37,640 nucleotides of DNA. Source: a virus. A model generated the notes under the pieces. It worked only from the letters and a program-made list of their open reading frames with translations. It searched no databases and was not told where the DNA came from. The stretch spans positions 1 through 37,640 of the IMG/VR virus record IMGVR_UViG_3300034418_006594. One strand, written 5' to 3'. Shown here piece after piece: positions 4,566-15,000 of the stretch; positions within the stretch are counted from its first letter, which is position 1; every line of letters begins with the position of its first letter. Both the position numbers and the translations under genes were made by a program.

Positions 4566-4590
4566 CTTCACCTAGATAATGTTGTATGAT
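4562..4590 (+). promoter_or_regulatory. Sigma70-type promoter for the glycosyltransferase gene
   Basis: TTGACT (4562-4567) and TATGAT (4585-4590) are separated by exactly 17 bases. The -35 box overlaps the TGA stop of the AbrB-like gene. Transcription would begin near 4597, 16 bases before the ATG at 4613. This is the only canonical two-box promoter I found, and it suggests early expression by host RNA polymerase. Confidence 0.65.
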
Positions 4591-4612
4591 ACTGAAGTAA
4601 TTACACTCTATT

Positions 4613-5371
4613 ATGGCTAAAGGATTTACTGTAAAAGCAAAGGCACCCACACCATCTCAAAGCGAAGCAGAGTGGGACTATGACAAGGCAAGAGAGATGA
4701 TCAGAGGAAAGTCGATCGTCTTCTGCCTTCCTGGAAGAGGAGTCTCCTATGCATATCTGAAAAATTTTGTGCAATTGTGTTTTGATATTGTGCAGGCAGG
4801 TGCAAGCATTCAAATTTCACAAGACTATTCATCAATGGTGAATTTTGCTCGTTGCAAATGTCTTGGTGCTAATGTTCTCAGGGGACCAGATCAAATTCCC
4901 TGGGATGGTAAATTGAAGTATGATTATCAGTTATGGATTGATAGTGATATCATCTTTAATACCGAAAAATTCTATCAATTGGTTTTGATGGACCAGGACA
5001 TTGCCAGTGGTTGGTATTGTACCGAAGATGGTAGAACGACTTCTGTTGCACACTGGTTAGATGAAGAAGACTTCTCAAATAATGGAGGAGTCATGAATCA
5101 CGAGACACTCGAAAGCATTCAGAAGCGTCGTAAACCATTTACCGTTGATTATGCTGGATTTGGTTGGTTGTTGATTAAACACGGTGTCTTTGAGCACACA
5201 GAAATGAAGTATCCATGGTTTGCTCCCAAGATGCAAGTCTTTGAATCTGGAAATGTTCAGGACATGTGTGGAGAAGATGTATCGTTCTGTTTGGATGCAA
5301 AGGAAGCAGGCTTTGAAATCTGGTGTGATCCTCGCATTCGCGTCGGACACGAGAAGACAAGAGTAATTTGA
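4613..5371 (+). CDS. GT-A fold glycosyltransferase, 252 aa
   Basis: The core of a family-2-like glycosyltransferase is visible. The segment KSIVFCLPGRGVSYAYLKNF (residues 33-52) forms the nucleotide-binding start. YQLWIDSDIIF (105-115) carries the metal-binding DxD (D110, D112). The C-terminal CGEDVSFCLDAKEAGFEIW (219-237), followed by a His in VGHEK (H246), resembles the acceptor-side GED/ED motif. The enzyme would move a sugar from a nucleotide donor to an acceptor, possibly phage DNA, virion protein or host surface glycan. The substrate cannot be deduced. Proteins of this kind are common near the tail genes of T4-like cyanophages. It has its own sigma70-like promoter, and the next gene starts one base after its stop. 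Confidence 0.8.
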   Translation: MAKGFTVKAKAPTPSQSEAEWDYDKAREMIRGKSIVFCLPGRGVSYAYLKNFVQLCFDIVQAGASIQISQDYSSMVNFARCKCLGANVLRGPDQIPWDGKLKYDYQLWIDSDIIFNTEKFYQLVLMDQDIASGWYCTEDGRTTSVAHWLDEEDFSNNGGVMNHETLESIQKRRKPFTVDYAGFGWLLIKHGVFEHTEMKYPWFAPKMQVFESGNVQDMCGEDVSFCLDAKEAGFEIWCDPRIRVGHEKTRVI

Positions 5372-5372
5372 C

Positions 5373-5537
5373 ATGTCTAACGAACTTTACAATATCTACT
5401 GTAAGGGACGTAAATTATACTCCAACTTGACACAGGAGGAGTATTTCGATACAATGGAGGACCTGTCGGTAGAGTTTTATCAGACAGGTGCTCCAAGACC
5501 TGAAGATCTTAACACTGAAATTATTAAGGAGAACTAA
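5373..5537 (+). CDS. Small conserved cyanophage protein, 54 aa
   Basis: ATG 5373 is one base after the glycosyltransferase stop. The product begins MSNELYNIYCKGRKLYSNL, continues TQEEYFDTMEDLSVEFYQTG, and ends in PEDLNTEIIKEN. This LTQEEYFDxMEDL...EFYxTGxPxPxDL pattern is one I recall in many T4-like cyanophages next to the following small basic protein. It is acidic and probably helical; function unknown. It is likely co-transcribed with its neighbours from 4562. Confidence 0.75.
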   Translation: MSNELYNIYCKGRKLYSNLTQEEYFDTMEDLSVEFYQTGAPRPEDLNTEIIKEN

Positions 5538-5539
5538 TT

Positions 5540-5677
5540 ATGGCTATGCGTAAGGGCGGCGGTTATATCGAAGGTGCCCCAAAGAAAACTCGTCAGGGCG
5601 CAGGAATGAATACTAAGTATGCAGCGTCTTCTCGCAATAAAGCAAAGAAGAAGTACCGTGGTCAAGGTAAGGGTTAA
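5540..5677 (+). CDS. Small basic conserved cyanophage protein, 45 aa
   Basis: ATG 5540 lies two bases after the previous stop. The 45 residues include KGGGYIEGAPKKTRQGAGMN and SSRNKAKKKYRGQGKG, making the protein very Lys/Arg/Gly-rich with almost no hydrophobic core. This sequence type is highly conserved among T4-like cyanophages as far as I recall. A nucleic-acid-binding or ribosome/RNA-associated role is plausible from charge alone but not shown. The stop overlaps a late-promoter-like site. Confidence 0.75.
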   Translation: MAMRKGGGYIEGAPKKTRQGAGMNTKYAASSRNKAKKKYRGQGKG

Positions 5678-5680
5678 ATA
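5673..5680 (+). promoter_or_regulatory. Late-promoter-like GTTAAATA
   Basis: GTTAAATAAG matches seven of eight positions of NATAAATA, overlaps the stop codon at 5675-5677, and lies 19 bases before the ATG at 5700. Its downstream AAG matches the stronger site at 6655. Confidence 0.4.
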
Positions 5681-5699
5681 AGACAGTCAATAAAGTCTC

Positions 5700-6368
5700 A
5701 TGAGTTGTTTAATCACCAATCTTCCATCAATTGAGGTATGGGTTCGTAAAGAATACCTTACAGACCATCAAAGTGGACATGGTGAATTTGTAAAGGGCGT
5801 TTGGGTTTCGGCAAAGTCGATTCCTGGACGCGCTTTTTATTTTGAAACTTATTTGCCAGAATATGCGGCAATGTACGATAAATTGCCCATCAGTGCCTTT
5901 CTCTCGTCACCAGAGACACCAGACCCTGATATGGACCTACCTAACCTACAGTTTTGGAACTGTATGGACTATGGTGTAGTCAGTATTGATAAAAAGTTCA
6001 TTGGTAGTATGGACTTTGAGTGTTATACACGGGACTTTGGTATTCAAAAAGGAACTTATGTCTGCACAATTGACAATTATCACCGCGACCCAGACATGGT
6101 TGACTGGGCAACAAGTGAAAATCCTGCCGAACACAAGTCTCATAACCTTATTGAACTGAAAAATGGGCAATATGCACTCTATCCAAATAATAGATTACGT
6201 ATTTTTGACAATAGTTTGACGCCTGCGGAACCAAAGATGCCAGATTTTAAGGTTTCGACTCAATATTATCAGGTAGAATGTGGTTATGATCGTCTTGGTA
6301 TGGGCGATGAAGATGAATATCACTGGAAAACTGCCCAGGAAAGAAAAATAAATACTGATAAGGGATAG
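5700..6368 (+). CDS. Conserved cyanophage hypothetical protein, 222 aa
   Basis: The product starts MSCLITNLPSIEVWVRKEYL and has an aromatic-rich soluble sequence. Blocks such as FYFETYLPEYAAMYDKLPIS (residues 47-66), LQFWNCMDYGVVSIDKKFIG (84-103), and YVCTIDNYHRDPD are probably mostly beta. No transmembrane segment, catalytic motif or repeat is recognisable. I recall proteins of this kind upstream of gp25/gp6 in T4-like cyanophages without assigned function. It could be a virion or assembly factor given its place beside the baseplate genes. A late-like promoter precedes it. Confidence 0.65.
   Translation: MSCLITNLPSIEVWVRKEYLTDHQSGHGEFVKGVWVSAKSIPGRAFYFETYLPEYAAMYDKLPISAFLSSPETPDPDMDLPNLQFWNCMDYGVVSIDKKFIGSMDFECYTRDFGIQKGTYVCTIDNYHRDPDMVDWATSENPAEHKSHNLIELKNGQYALYPNNRLRIFDNSLTPAEPKMPDFKVSTQYYQVECGYDRLGMGDEDEYHWKTAQERKINTDKG
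6347..6354 (+). promoter_or_regulatory. Late-promoter-like AATAAATA
   Basis: AATAAATA lies inside the last codons of the 222-residue gene, 60 bases before the ATG at 6414. A transcript from here would carry the hairpin at 6386-6405 in its leader. Confidence 0.4.
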
Positions 6369-6385
6369 CAACCCCTCTAAAAGTT

Positions 6386-6405
6386 CTGTTTTTGCCAAAA
6401 AACAG
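6386..6405 (+). promoter_or_regulatory. Perfect 8-bp hairpin abutting the Shine-Dalgarno of the next gene
   Basis: CTGTTTTT (6386-6393) pairs fully with AAAAACAG (6398-6405) around a four-base loop. The 3' arm runs into AGGAG (6404-6408), a good Shine-Dalgarno six bases from the ATG at 6414. The stem holds two bases of the AGGAG, so it could tune initiation. No T-run follows, so it is not a standard terminator in this direction. Confidence 0.55.
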
Positions 6406-6413
6406 GAGCTAAA

Positions 6414-6659
6414 ATGGGAAATTTACCTGTAGATAGAAACACAGAGTACATGAGAGAGATGTGGGGAACCACAAAACTCATTTCAGATTATGGATCAATG
6501 CAAGAAAAACCAAAAAGAGTGATCACAGAGGTAATGCACGACCTTGCACCACGCCATGATCTTAAAAAACAGACGGAATTGCACGAAAAAATTCGCAATG
6601 ACGATGATTATGATGATTGGGAGTATGGAACCGAACCTTCTTATGGAACTGAGGTATAA
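6414..6659 (+). CDS. Small charged protein upstream of gp25, 81 aa
   Basis: The start is well supported by AGGAG six bases upstream. The product begins MGNLPVDRNTEYMREMWGTT and ends in an acidic segment with NDDDYDDWEYGTEPS. It is hydrophilic and probably disordered at the C-terminus, with no recognisable motif. Its position between the 222-residue protein and the baseplate gene gp25, and its late-type promoters, suggest expression with the structural genes. A DNA-mimic or chaperone-like role would be a guess from charge. Its last codons overlap the gp25 late promoter. Confidence 0.6.
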   Translation: MGNLPVDRNTEYMREMWGTTKLISDYGSMQEKPKRVITEVMHDLAPRHDLKKQTELHEKIRNDDDYDDWEYGTEPSYGTEV

Positions 6660-6662
6660 ATA
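6655..6662 (+). promoter_or_regulatory. Late promoter TATAAATA for gp25
   Basis: TATAAATA exactly matches the T4-type late consensus. It overlaps the TAA stop of the preceding gene and lies 22 bases before the gp25 ATG. In T4-like phages this element is read by the gp55/gp33/gp45-modified RNA polymerase. It probably drives the gp25-gp6-gp7 unit. Confidence 0.7.
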
Positions 6663-6684
6663 AGTTCAGAAAACTCTAACCAAA

Positions 6685-7086
6685 ATGGCGGTTCAAAGGA
6701 TATCAAGATCATTTAAAGATATTAGTTTATCCTTTGAACCACATCCTGTGACAAAGGACTTACCAATCCTTAAAAATGAGAATGCAATTAGAAGATCTGT
6801 ACGAAATTTGGTAGAAACCATACCAACTGAGAGATTTTTTAACTCTCTTCTTGGTTCTGAAGTTCGTTCAAGTTTATTTGAGTTTGTTGATTTTGGTACT
6901 GCTTCGGTAATTCAGCAACAAATTGAGATTACGATTGAAAATTTTGAACCAAGAGTTGAAAATCTTCAGGTTCTCGTTGATCCTCGTCCAGACTTAAACG
7001 AATTTGAGGTTACTGTAATATTTGATATTGTGGGTCAGGAGTTTCCGACACAAGAATATTCGTTCCTACTAGAGGCAGCAAGATAA
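6685..7086 (+). CDS. 25: Baseplate wedge subunit gp25, 133 aa
   Basis: The length (133 residues against 132 in T4) and sequence fit the gp25-like family. This includes the TPRS-like N-terminus with FKDISLSFEPHPVTKDLPIL and the conserved NFEPRVENL (EPR at residues 88-90). gp25 forms the conserved core of the contractile baseplate wedge with gp6 and contacts the sheath-initiating end of the tail. The family was once called lysozyme-like, but enzymatic activity is doubtful. The gene follows a late promoter and is one base from gp6, consistent with coordinated synthesis of wedge parts. Confidence 0.92.
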   Translation: MAVQRISRSFKDISLSFEPHPVTKDLPILKNENAIRRSVRNLVETIPTERFFNSLLGSEVRSSLFEFVDFGTASVIQQQIEITIENFEPRVENLQVLVDPRPDLNEFEVTVIFDIVGQEFPTQEYSFLLEAAR

Positions 7087-7087
7087 T

Positions 7088-9064
7088 ATGCCTTTTACTA
7101 AGTTTACAAATCTAGATTTTGATCAGATAAAGACCTCAATCAAGGACTATCTTCGTGCTAACAGCACATTTAGTGACTTTGATTTTGAGGGATCAAACTT
7201 TTCTGTACTAATTGATACATTAGCATATAACACTTATATTACGGCATTTAACTCCAACATGATTGTTAATGAGTCCTTCCTGGACTCGGCAACACTCCGT
7301 GAGAATGTCGTTTCTTTAGCAAGAAATATTGGTTATACACCACGCTCTAGAACCGCAGCAAGGGCGACGATATCCTTTACTGTATCAACTAGCGAAAACA
7401 CACCTACACTGACCTTACAGAGGGGTTTGGTGTGCGTAGGGAATGCAAATGATACTACCTATACATTCTCCATACCAGAAAACATAACCGCGACTGTAGT
7501 TGATGGTGTGGCATCCTTTAGCAACATAGACGTTTATCAAGGAACATATCTAACAAAAAGATTTGATTATGATGGATCTTTAGACCAAAGATTTATTCTC
7601 GATAACTCTTTTATCGATACCTCAACATTATCGGTTTATGTTAGAAAAACAACAGAAAGTGGATTGGGTATTGAGTATGCCGGAATAGACAATATTTTAC
7701 AAACTGATGGAAATTCTAGAATTTATATTCTGCAAGAAGTTCAAGATGAAAAATATGAGATAAGATTTGGCGATGGAATAATTGGAAAAAAACTTGGAGA
7801 TCAAGTTGGTGGTGATGGAACTGTTATAACCGCAAATTATATTATTTCTGATGGTGAAGAGGGAAATGGTGCCAGCGTCTTTTCTTTCTCGGGAAGCATT
7901 GTAACTGCCTCTAACACTCTGATTAATCCTGGAAATATTACAATAACGACAAACCAGGCATCTCAAAATGGTTCTAGTATTGAACCAATTAATTCTATCA
8001 AATACTATGCACCAAGAATGTATTCGGCACAAAACAGAGCCGTTACTTCACGTGATTATGAAGCTATCATAAAAAGGATATATCCAGAAACTGAATCCGT
8101 CGCTGTTGTTGGTGGAGAAGAATTAGATCCGCCAGAGTATGGAAATGTTTTATTGAGTATTAAACCAAAGAACGGAAGTTTTGTCTCTGATTTTAATAAG
8201 TCAAGAATATTAAGTCAGTTAAAACAATACACTGTTTCTGGTATCAATCCAAGAATAGTAGATCTTAAGATTCTTTATGTTGAGATAGATTCATCAGTCT
8301 ATTATAATAGCACGCAAGTTTCTAGTGCGGATTCATTAAAAACGAGAGTATTAAATGGTTTGACAAAGTACTCAGAATCATTAGATCTTAATAAGTTTGG
8401 TGGTAGATTCAAATATAGTAAGGTTCTCAGAGTAATTGATGATACTGATACTGCAATCACTTCTAACATTACTAAAGTTAAAATAAGGAGAGATCTAAAG
8501 GCATCTTTAAATCAATTTGCCCAATATGAATTATGCTTTGGAAATAGATTTCATGTAAATCCTACCGGACTTAATATCAAATCCACAGGATTTAAAATTT
8601 CTGGCGAATCTTCCACAGTATATCTTACAGATACTCCCACAATTGCTTCTGGTGGAAGGGATATAACAAATGTTAGTGATGCTGGAAATCTATTTTTAAC
8701 CAGACCAACTAATCTTAATGTGAAGACGGGTGTTATTTCTGTAGTTAAAATGGATAGCACTGGCAATAGAACCACTGTTATTAAAGATGCTGGAACAGTT
8801 GACTATGAAAAAGGTGAGATTATTCTCAGTACAATCAATATAACATCCACTACTAAAGAAAACGGAATCATTGAGATACAAGCATTCCCAGAATCTAATG
8901 ATGTTGTGGGATTAACAGATTTGTACCTATCTTTTGATGTTTCAAAAAGCACAATAAATATGGTAAGAGATGTGATTGCCTCTGGCGATGAAATAACAGG
9001 AAATGTATTCACTAGAGATTATTATACATCAAGTTACTCAAACGGGAATTTAGCAAGAAACTAA
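7088..9064 (+). CDS. 6: Baseplate wedge subunit gp6, 658 aa (Baseplate_J-like)
   Basis: Length is nearly that of T4 gp6 (660). The N-terminus TNLDFDQIKTSIKDYLRANS and the segment FEGSNFSVLIDTLAYNTYITA with the following LARNIGYTPRSRTAARATI are typical of Baseplate_J/gp6 proteins. SIKYYAPRMYSAQNRAVTSR (around residues 303-322) and the YEAIIKRIYPETESVAVVGG stretch are also family hallmarks. gp6 dimers join the wedges into the inner baseplate ring, with gp25 and gp7. The start is one base after the gp25 stop and gp7 follows one base after its own stop, so the three are translated from one message. Confidence 0.93.
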   Translation: MPFTKFTNLDFDQIKTSIKDYLRANSTFSDFDFEGSNFSVLIDTLAYNTYITAFNSNMIVNESFLDSATLRENVVSLARNIGYTPRSRTAARATISFTVSTSENTPTLTLQRGLVCVGNANDTTYTFSIPENITATVVDGVASFSNIDVYQGTYLTKRFDYDGSLDQRFILDNSFIDTSTLSVYVRKTTESGLGIEYAGIDNILQTDGNSRIYILQEVQDEKYEIRFGDGIIGKKLGDQVGGDGTVITANYIISDGEEGNGASVFSFSGSIVTASNTLINPGNITITTNQASQNGSSIEPINSIKYYAPRMYSAQNRAVTSRDYEAIIKRIYPETESVAVVGGEELDPPEYGNVLLSIKPKNGSFVSDFNKSRILSQLKQYTVSGINPRIVDLKILYVEIDSSVYYNSTQVSSADSLKTRVLNGLTKYSESLDLNKFGGRFKYSKVLRVIDDTDTAITSNITKVKIRRDLKASLNQFAQYELCFGNRFHVNPTGLNIKSTGFKISGESSTVYLTDTPTIASGGRDITNVSDAGNLFLTRPTNLNVKTGVISVVKMDSTGNRTTVIKDAGTVDYEKGEIILSTINITSTTKENGIIEIQAFPESNDVVGLTDLYLSFDVSKSTINMVRDVIASGDEITGNVFTRDYYTSSYSNGNLARN

Positions 9065-9065
9065 T

Positions 9066-12000
9066 ATGATACAGACTGGATTTGATTCTAGAGTTAAAGT
9101 TCAGCAAATTATTGAGAGCCAACTTCCAAGTTTTATATTGGAAGAATCTCCAAATGCGTCTGAGTTTTTAAAGCAATATTATATTTCTCAGGAATATCAA
9201 GGCGGATCAATAGATATTGCCGAAAATTTAGATCAATATCTTAAGATAGAAAATCTTACACCAGAAGTAGTAGTAGACAGCTCTATATTATCTTCCAGCA
9301 TCTCATCTTCTGATAGTGAAATACAAGTATCAAGTACTAAAGGATTTCCAAAAAAATATGGATTATTGAAGATTGATGAAGAGATTATTACGTATACGGG
9401 AATAAGTGGAAATACTTTTACTGGATGTATTCGTGGATTCAGTGGAATTACTAGTTACCACCAAGATTTAAATCAAGAAGAACTAACTTTTACATCATCT
9501 TCTGCAGCATCGCACGCTTCAAATTCTAGTGTCCAAAATCTAAGTTCACTATTTTTAAAAGAGTTCTATCAAAAATTAAAGTATACCATTGCACCAGGTC
9601 TTGAGAAAACTGACTTTGCATCAGAATTAAATGTAGGAAATTTTTTAAAGGAATTAAATTCTTTTTACAAAGCAAAAGGCACTGATGAATCGTTTAGAAT
9701 TTTATTTAATGTTTTGTATAATGAAAATCCAAAGATTGTAAATTTAGAAGAATTTTTAATCAAACCTTCATCATCAAAATATGAGAGACAAGAAGTAGTA
9801 ATTGTAGAAGTAATATCTGGTGATAACCCCCTTAATCTTCTGGGGCAAACCGTAAAAAAATCAACAGATGATAGTACTAGTGCTTCAGTTTCATCCATAG
9901 AACCTTTTAATAGAAATTCTGAACAATATTATAAATTATATTTGTTTGTGGGGAACAATGAATTTTCCGCTATTGAAGGAAATTTCTCAATCACTCCAAA
10001 TACAAAAACTGTTAGTGCATCATCAGTATCTTCGTCAGTAATTACAGTCGATTCCACTTTAGGATTTCCACAGAGTGGCACATTAGTATCTGGAAACAAT
10101 ACTATCACTTACACCGACAAATCAATTAATCAATTTTTAGGATGTTCTGGCATTAATGAGAATATATCAAAAAATTCGTTAGTCAGAAATACAGACACCT
10201 ACTTTGGTTATGAAGATGGTGATACTACCAAAAAAGTAGAATTTAGAATTCTGGGAGTATTATCCGATTTTGTACCAACATCGGAGGATATTAATGTTTC
10301 TGAAGGTGATATTATAACAATTAAAAATGTTGGCGATTTAATCAAAAACCCACAAAACAAAACCTATAAAGAAGTATTTGCAAATTCGTGGATATATAAC
10401 ACTTCTGCTAGGTACAAGGTATCTGAAATAGGATCAAATTATGTATTGGGAAGTAGCATTGACAGATCCAGTTTAAAGGTTGGAGACAGAGTAGAACTCT
10501 TAGAAAGAGATACAGAAATTTTAGCACCTGAGAACAACAACCCACATATTAGTCAAATTATTTCAGATAATACTGTAAAGATAGAGGGATCTTTTACAGT
10601 TGATTCCAGCAAAGTATATGATTTAAGAAGAAAGACTAACTTTGCTAGTAGTTCTGGTGTTTCTATTGAATATGGAAATGATGCGATTACTTCAGACATA
10701 CAAAATCTCTATACAGATGGTGAAGATTTCTCATATGTCGCATCCAATTCTTTACCATCATCAAACATTTCAGGATTTTCCTATCCATACAGATACACAA
10801 TAACGAGCAACATTAAAAGTGCTGGAATATCTTCGGAAAGTAATCTTTTTGATGCAGATTCAGATGGTAATTATAGTACAATAGGTTTTTCAGATTCTGC
10901 ACCATTCTTAACAGGGGACAGGATTTATTATCAACCAAATTCAACACCACTTGTTGGTTTGGATACTGGTAGCTATTATGTTGAAGTACTTCCATCAAAT
11001 AATAAAAGAATTCGTTTATATTCTTCGAGTTCATTTATAGGTGGATCTTCTTTCTTAAAATTTAGTGTTCCAGATTCTGGACTTGATCTTCAAACGTTTA
11101 CATTATATTCACAAAGATCATCTGAAATTGGTATTCAGAAAACACTTAAAAAATTCCCATTGAAGTCAAAAATAAGAAATCCTGGAAAAGAAACAATTCC
11201 TGGAACAACAGGAATGTTGATCAATGGTGTGGAAATTGGAAACTATAAGTCTTTAGATAAAGTTTACTATGGTCCTTTAAAATCAATAGATGTATTGAGT
11301 GGTGGAGAAAATTATGATGTTATTAATTTGCCAACAATATCAATTTCTTCAGGATCTTCCAGTGCATTAGCACAACCAGTAATAAGTGGATCCATTAAAG
11401 AAGTTTATATAGATTCTCAAAATTATGATATAGACAAAGTTGTTTCAGTTGATATCTCTGGTGGAAATGGTTCTGGTGCAATATTAGAACCAGTAGTCAT
11501 TAAAAGATCTAGAGACATAACTTTTGATGGAAGAACGTTAGAAACTGGTGGTGGAATTAGTACAACAGGAAATAGAATTACATTTTTAAATGACCACAAC
11601 TTAAACAATGGAGAGCAAGTAGTATATAACTCAAATGGAAATTTTCAAGTTGTAATTGGAATAGGAACGTCCACATTAATAAACAATGCGTCTTATTTTG
11701 TAAAAGTTGAAAATAATAATACCGTTAGATTGTTTGAATCATTGACAGATTATAATTCAGATTCAAATTCTGTTGGATTTTCTACTGGAACTCAAGGGAT
11801 ACACAAGTTCAGCACTGTAACTCCAAAAAATACAATATCTTCTATAAAGATAATTGATGGTGGTAGTGGATATACTAACAGAAAATTAATTGTTAAAGGT
11901 TCCGGAATATCTACAATTAATAATTCGGTTAATTTTGCAAATCATGGATTTAATACTGGAGATCTTGTAACCTATGATTATGAAACTAGTGGTATATCTG

Positions 12001-15000
12001 GTCTGTCAACATCAAATCAATATTACATTTTAAAAGTTGATGATGATTCTTTTAGAATTTGTAATGCTGGAGTTGGTGGAACTAGTACATCAGACTTTAA
12101 TAGAGAAAACTATGCAAAATTCTCTGATACTGGATCTGGATATCAATACTTTGCTTATCCTTCAATTTCCGTTACCGTAAAATATAATCCAGTTGGTTTT
12201 GGAACCAGTACTCAAACTTACCAAGAGATCGTTACAACACCAATTATCAGAGGATCTATAGAGAATGTTTATCTCTATGAAAATGGAACTGGGTATGGTT
12301 CTACGATTTTAAATTATGAGGATACTCCATCATTAACAATTAAAAATGGTAAAAATTCTTCATTGATACCAAATGTTGTTAATGGTCAAATTGTTTCTGT
12401 AAACATACAATATGGTGGAGAAGAATACTACTCTCTTCCAGATTTAATTGTAAATGATTTGAGTGGATCTGGATCTGGTGCAAAACTTAGACCAGTCATC
12501 ACTAATGGAAAGATAACTGATGTTATTGTAGTAAGTACTGGTATTGGTTATTCAAGTACTGACACCTCCATTTTGGTAAAAGCGGCTGGAATCAACGCAG
12601 TTCTGTCTCCAAAAATTAGAGATCTTACAGTAAATAATAATTATAAATTTGGTAATGAAATATTATTAGAATCTAACAATAAGTTAAAGTACACAGTATC
12701 TGGTTATTTTGACGGTTTAAGAAATTCATTCGGAGAAAGTTCTGGAAATATATCGGGAATTATTGGATGGGCATATGATGGGAATCCAATTTATGGTCCT
12801 TTTGGATACTCGGATCCTGAAAACATTTCATCGTCAATAGCAAGGTTATCATCAGGGTATACTTTAGATACATCATATGTTGATAGACCCTCTGGTTTTA
12901 CATCTGGATTTTTTGTAGAGGACTACAGATTTACAAATTCTGGGAATCTGGATCAATATAATGGAAGATTTGGTAAGACTCCAGAATTTCCAAACGGCGT
13001 TTATGCATATTTTGCATCAATTAATGCATCTGGTACTCCAACATTCCCATACTTTATTGGAAATTCATACAAATCTCAGACATTAGATGAGAATACAACA
13101 TTAGATCAAACATTTGATTTTACTAATACTAATTTACTAAGAAATACTTTACCATATAAAGTTTCAGACAATAATGCGGGATATGATTTTATTTCGGAAA
13201 TAGATGACATCACTCGTCAGAAAATTGTAGTTGAGTCTGTTACACGAGGTGGTGTGGAAAGTTTTGTTATAAAAAATGCGGGAACGGGATATAAAGTTAA
13301 TGATATTCTCAATTTTGATAACTCTGGTACAGATGGTGGCGGAGCTTACTCGTCCATTTCTTTTGTTGAAGGTAAGGAGATAACAGAAATAAACACAACA
13401 GTGAGTACATATGAAGATTCAGTATTCACTTGGGTTGATGGATCTAAGATAAAAGTAACAATTTCTCCAAACCACACTTTAAATGATAATGATTATGTTT
13501 CTATTTCTGGTTTCTCTACAAGTTTATCCTCACTAAATGGAGTTCATAAAATAAATGTAGATGTTAAGAATTCTGTTGCTATTTCTTCAATTCCATCTAC
13601 TGCAAGTATTGGTGGAACTGAAATTTATGTCTCAAGAATTCCTGAAAATATTTCAGTGGGAAGTAGCATTGGAATAGGATCTGAAACTTTAAAGGTTTTG
13701 GGTCTATTTAAGAATCAGAATATCATAAGAGTTGAGAGGGGGTTGACAGGAACATCACACAATGAAAATTCTTCCATATCATTCCTCCCAGATTCATTTA
13801 CGATTGATAGTCAAGTTGATTTCTTTGATTCAAAAGTAAACGATAAAGTTTTCTTCAATCCAACAGAATCTGTTGGATTTGGAACAACACCAGGTCAGTA
13901 TCACTTATCAACCTTTGATTTTGGTGATAAATCTGGAGTTACTAGAGGGATACCTAGTAAGTCAATATACCTTGAAAACCATCCTTTTAAAAATAACCAG
14001 AGGATCACATACACCACTAATGGAACTAATATTTTAATTTCCACCGACGGTGTAAACACAAGCAATTTGCCATCCGATCTTTTTGTAATTAATAAAGGAT
14101 CCAATCTAATTGGATTAAAAACTAGTTTAAATTCTAGTGAATTATTCTATCATAGTGGTGGTGATGATGATGATTTATATTCTTTTGAGTCATCTTACAG
14201 TCAAATAACTGGAAAAGTTGAAAAAATAAAAGCAACTGTTTCAGTATCAACTTCACATCAGATGTCAGTAAATGATGTTGTAGAACTTACTGTAAATCCA
14301 AATCTTTCGGTAGGAATAGGTACGTCAACGTCGGTAAGAGTTTCTAGAAATAGTGTGACCGAAAAATTATTGATAAATCCAATTGGATTTAGTTCTACAG
14401 GAGTTAATACTAATACAAATACAATTACGGTTAATAACCACCAATTAGATACTGGAGACAAAATTCATTATTCTTCAGATTCAGTAGCATCTGGATTATC
14501 AACAGGCAGTTACTATGTGTTTAAAATTGATTCTAATACCGTAAAACTTTGTGAAACGTATAAAGATTCTTTATCAATACCTCCAGTTTCTGTAAGTATT
14601 GCAAGCACCGGCGGTGAATCACAATTTTTATCTTTAATTAATCCAAAGATTGAAACAGTAAAAAATAATAATTTAGTATTTGATTTATCAGACTCTTCTC
14701 TGTCAGGGTATGACTTTAAAATTTATAGAGATAATCAATTTAAAGATGAATTCGTCTCTACTGCATCTACATCATCATTTAATTTGGGATATGGAACAAC
14801 CATTGGAACAGTTGGAGCTGCATTGACAATTTCTTATGACTCCAGTTTACCAAAAACTCTTTACTATAATATAGAAAAGTCTGGATTTATAAGCACTGCC
14901 GATACTGATGTAAAAAATTACTCTGAAATAGTACTAGTTGATAGTTTATATAATGGAAAATATAATGTTGTAGCGGTAGCAGCAACTACATTTGATATTG

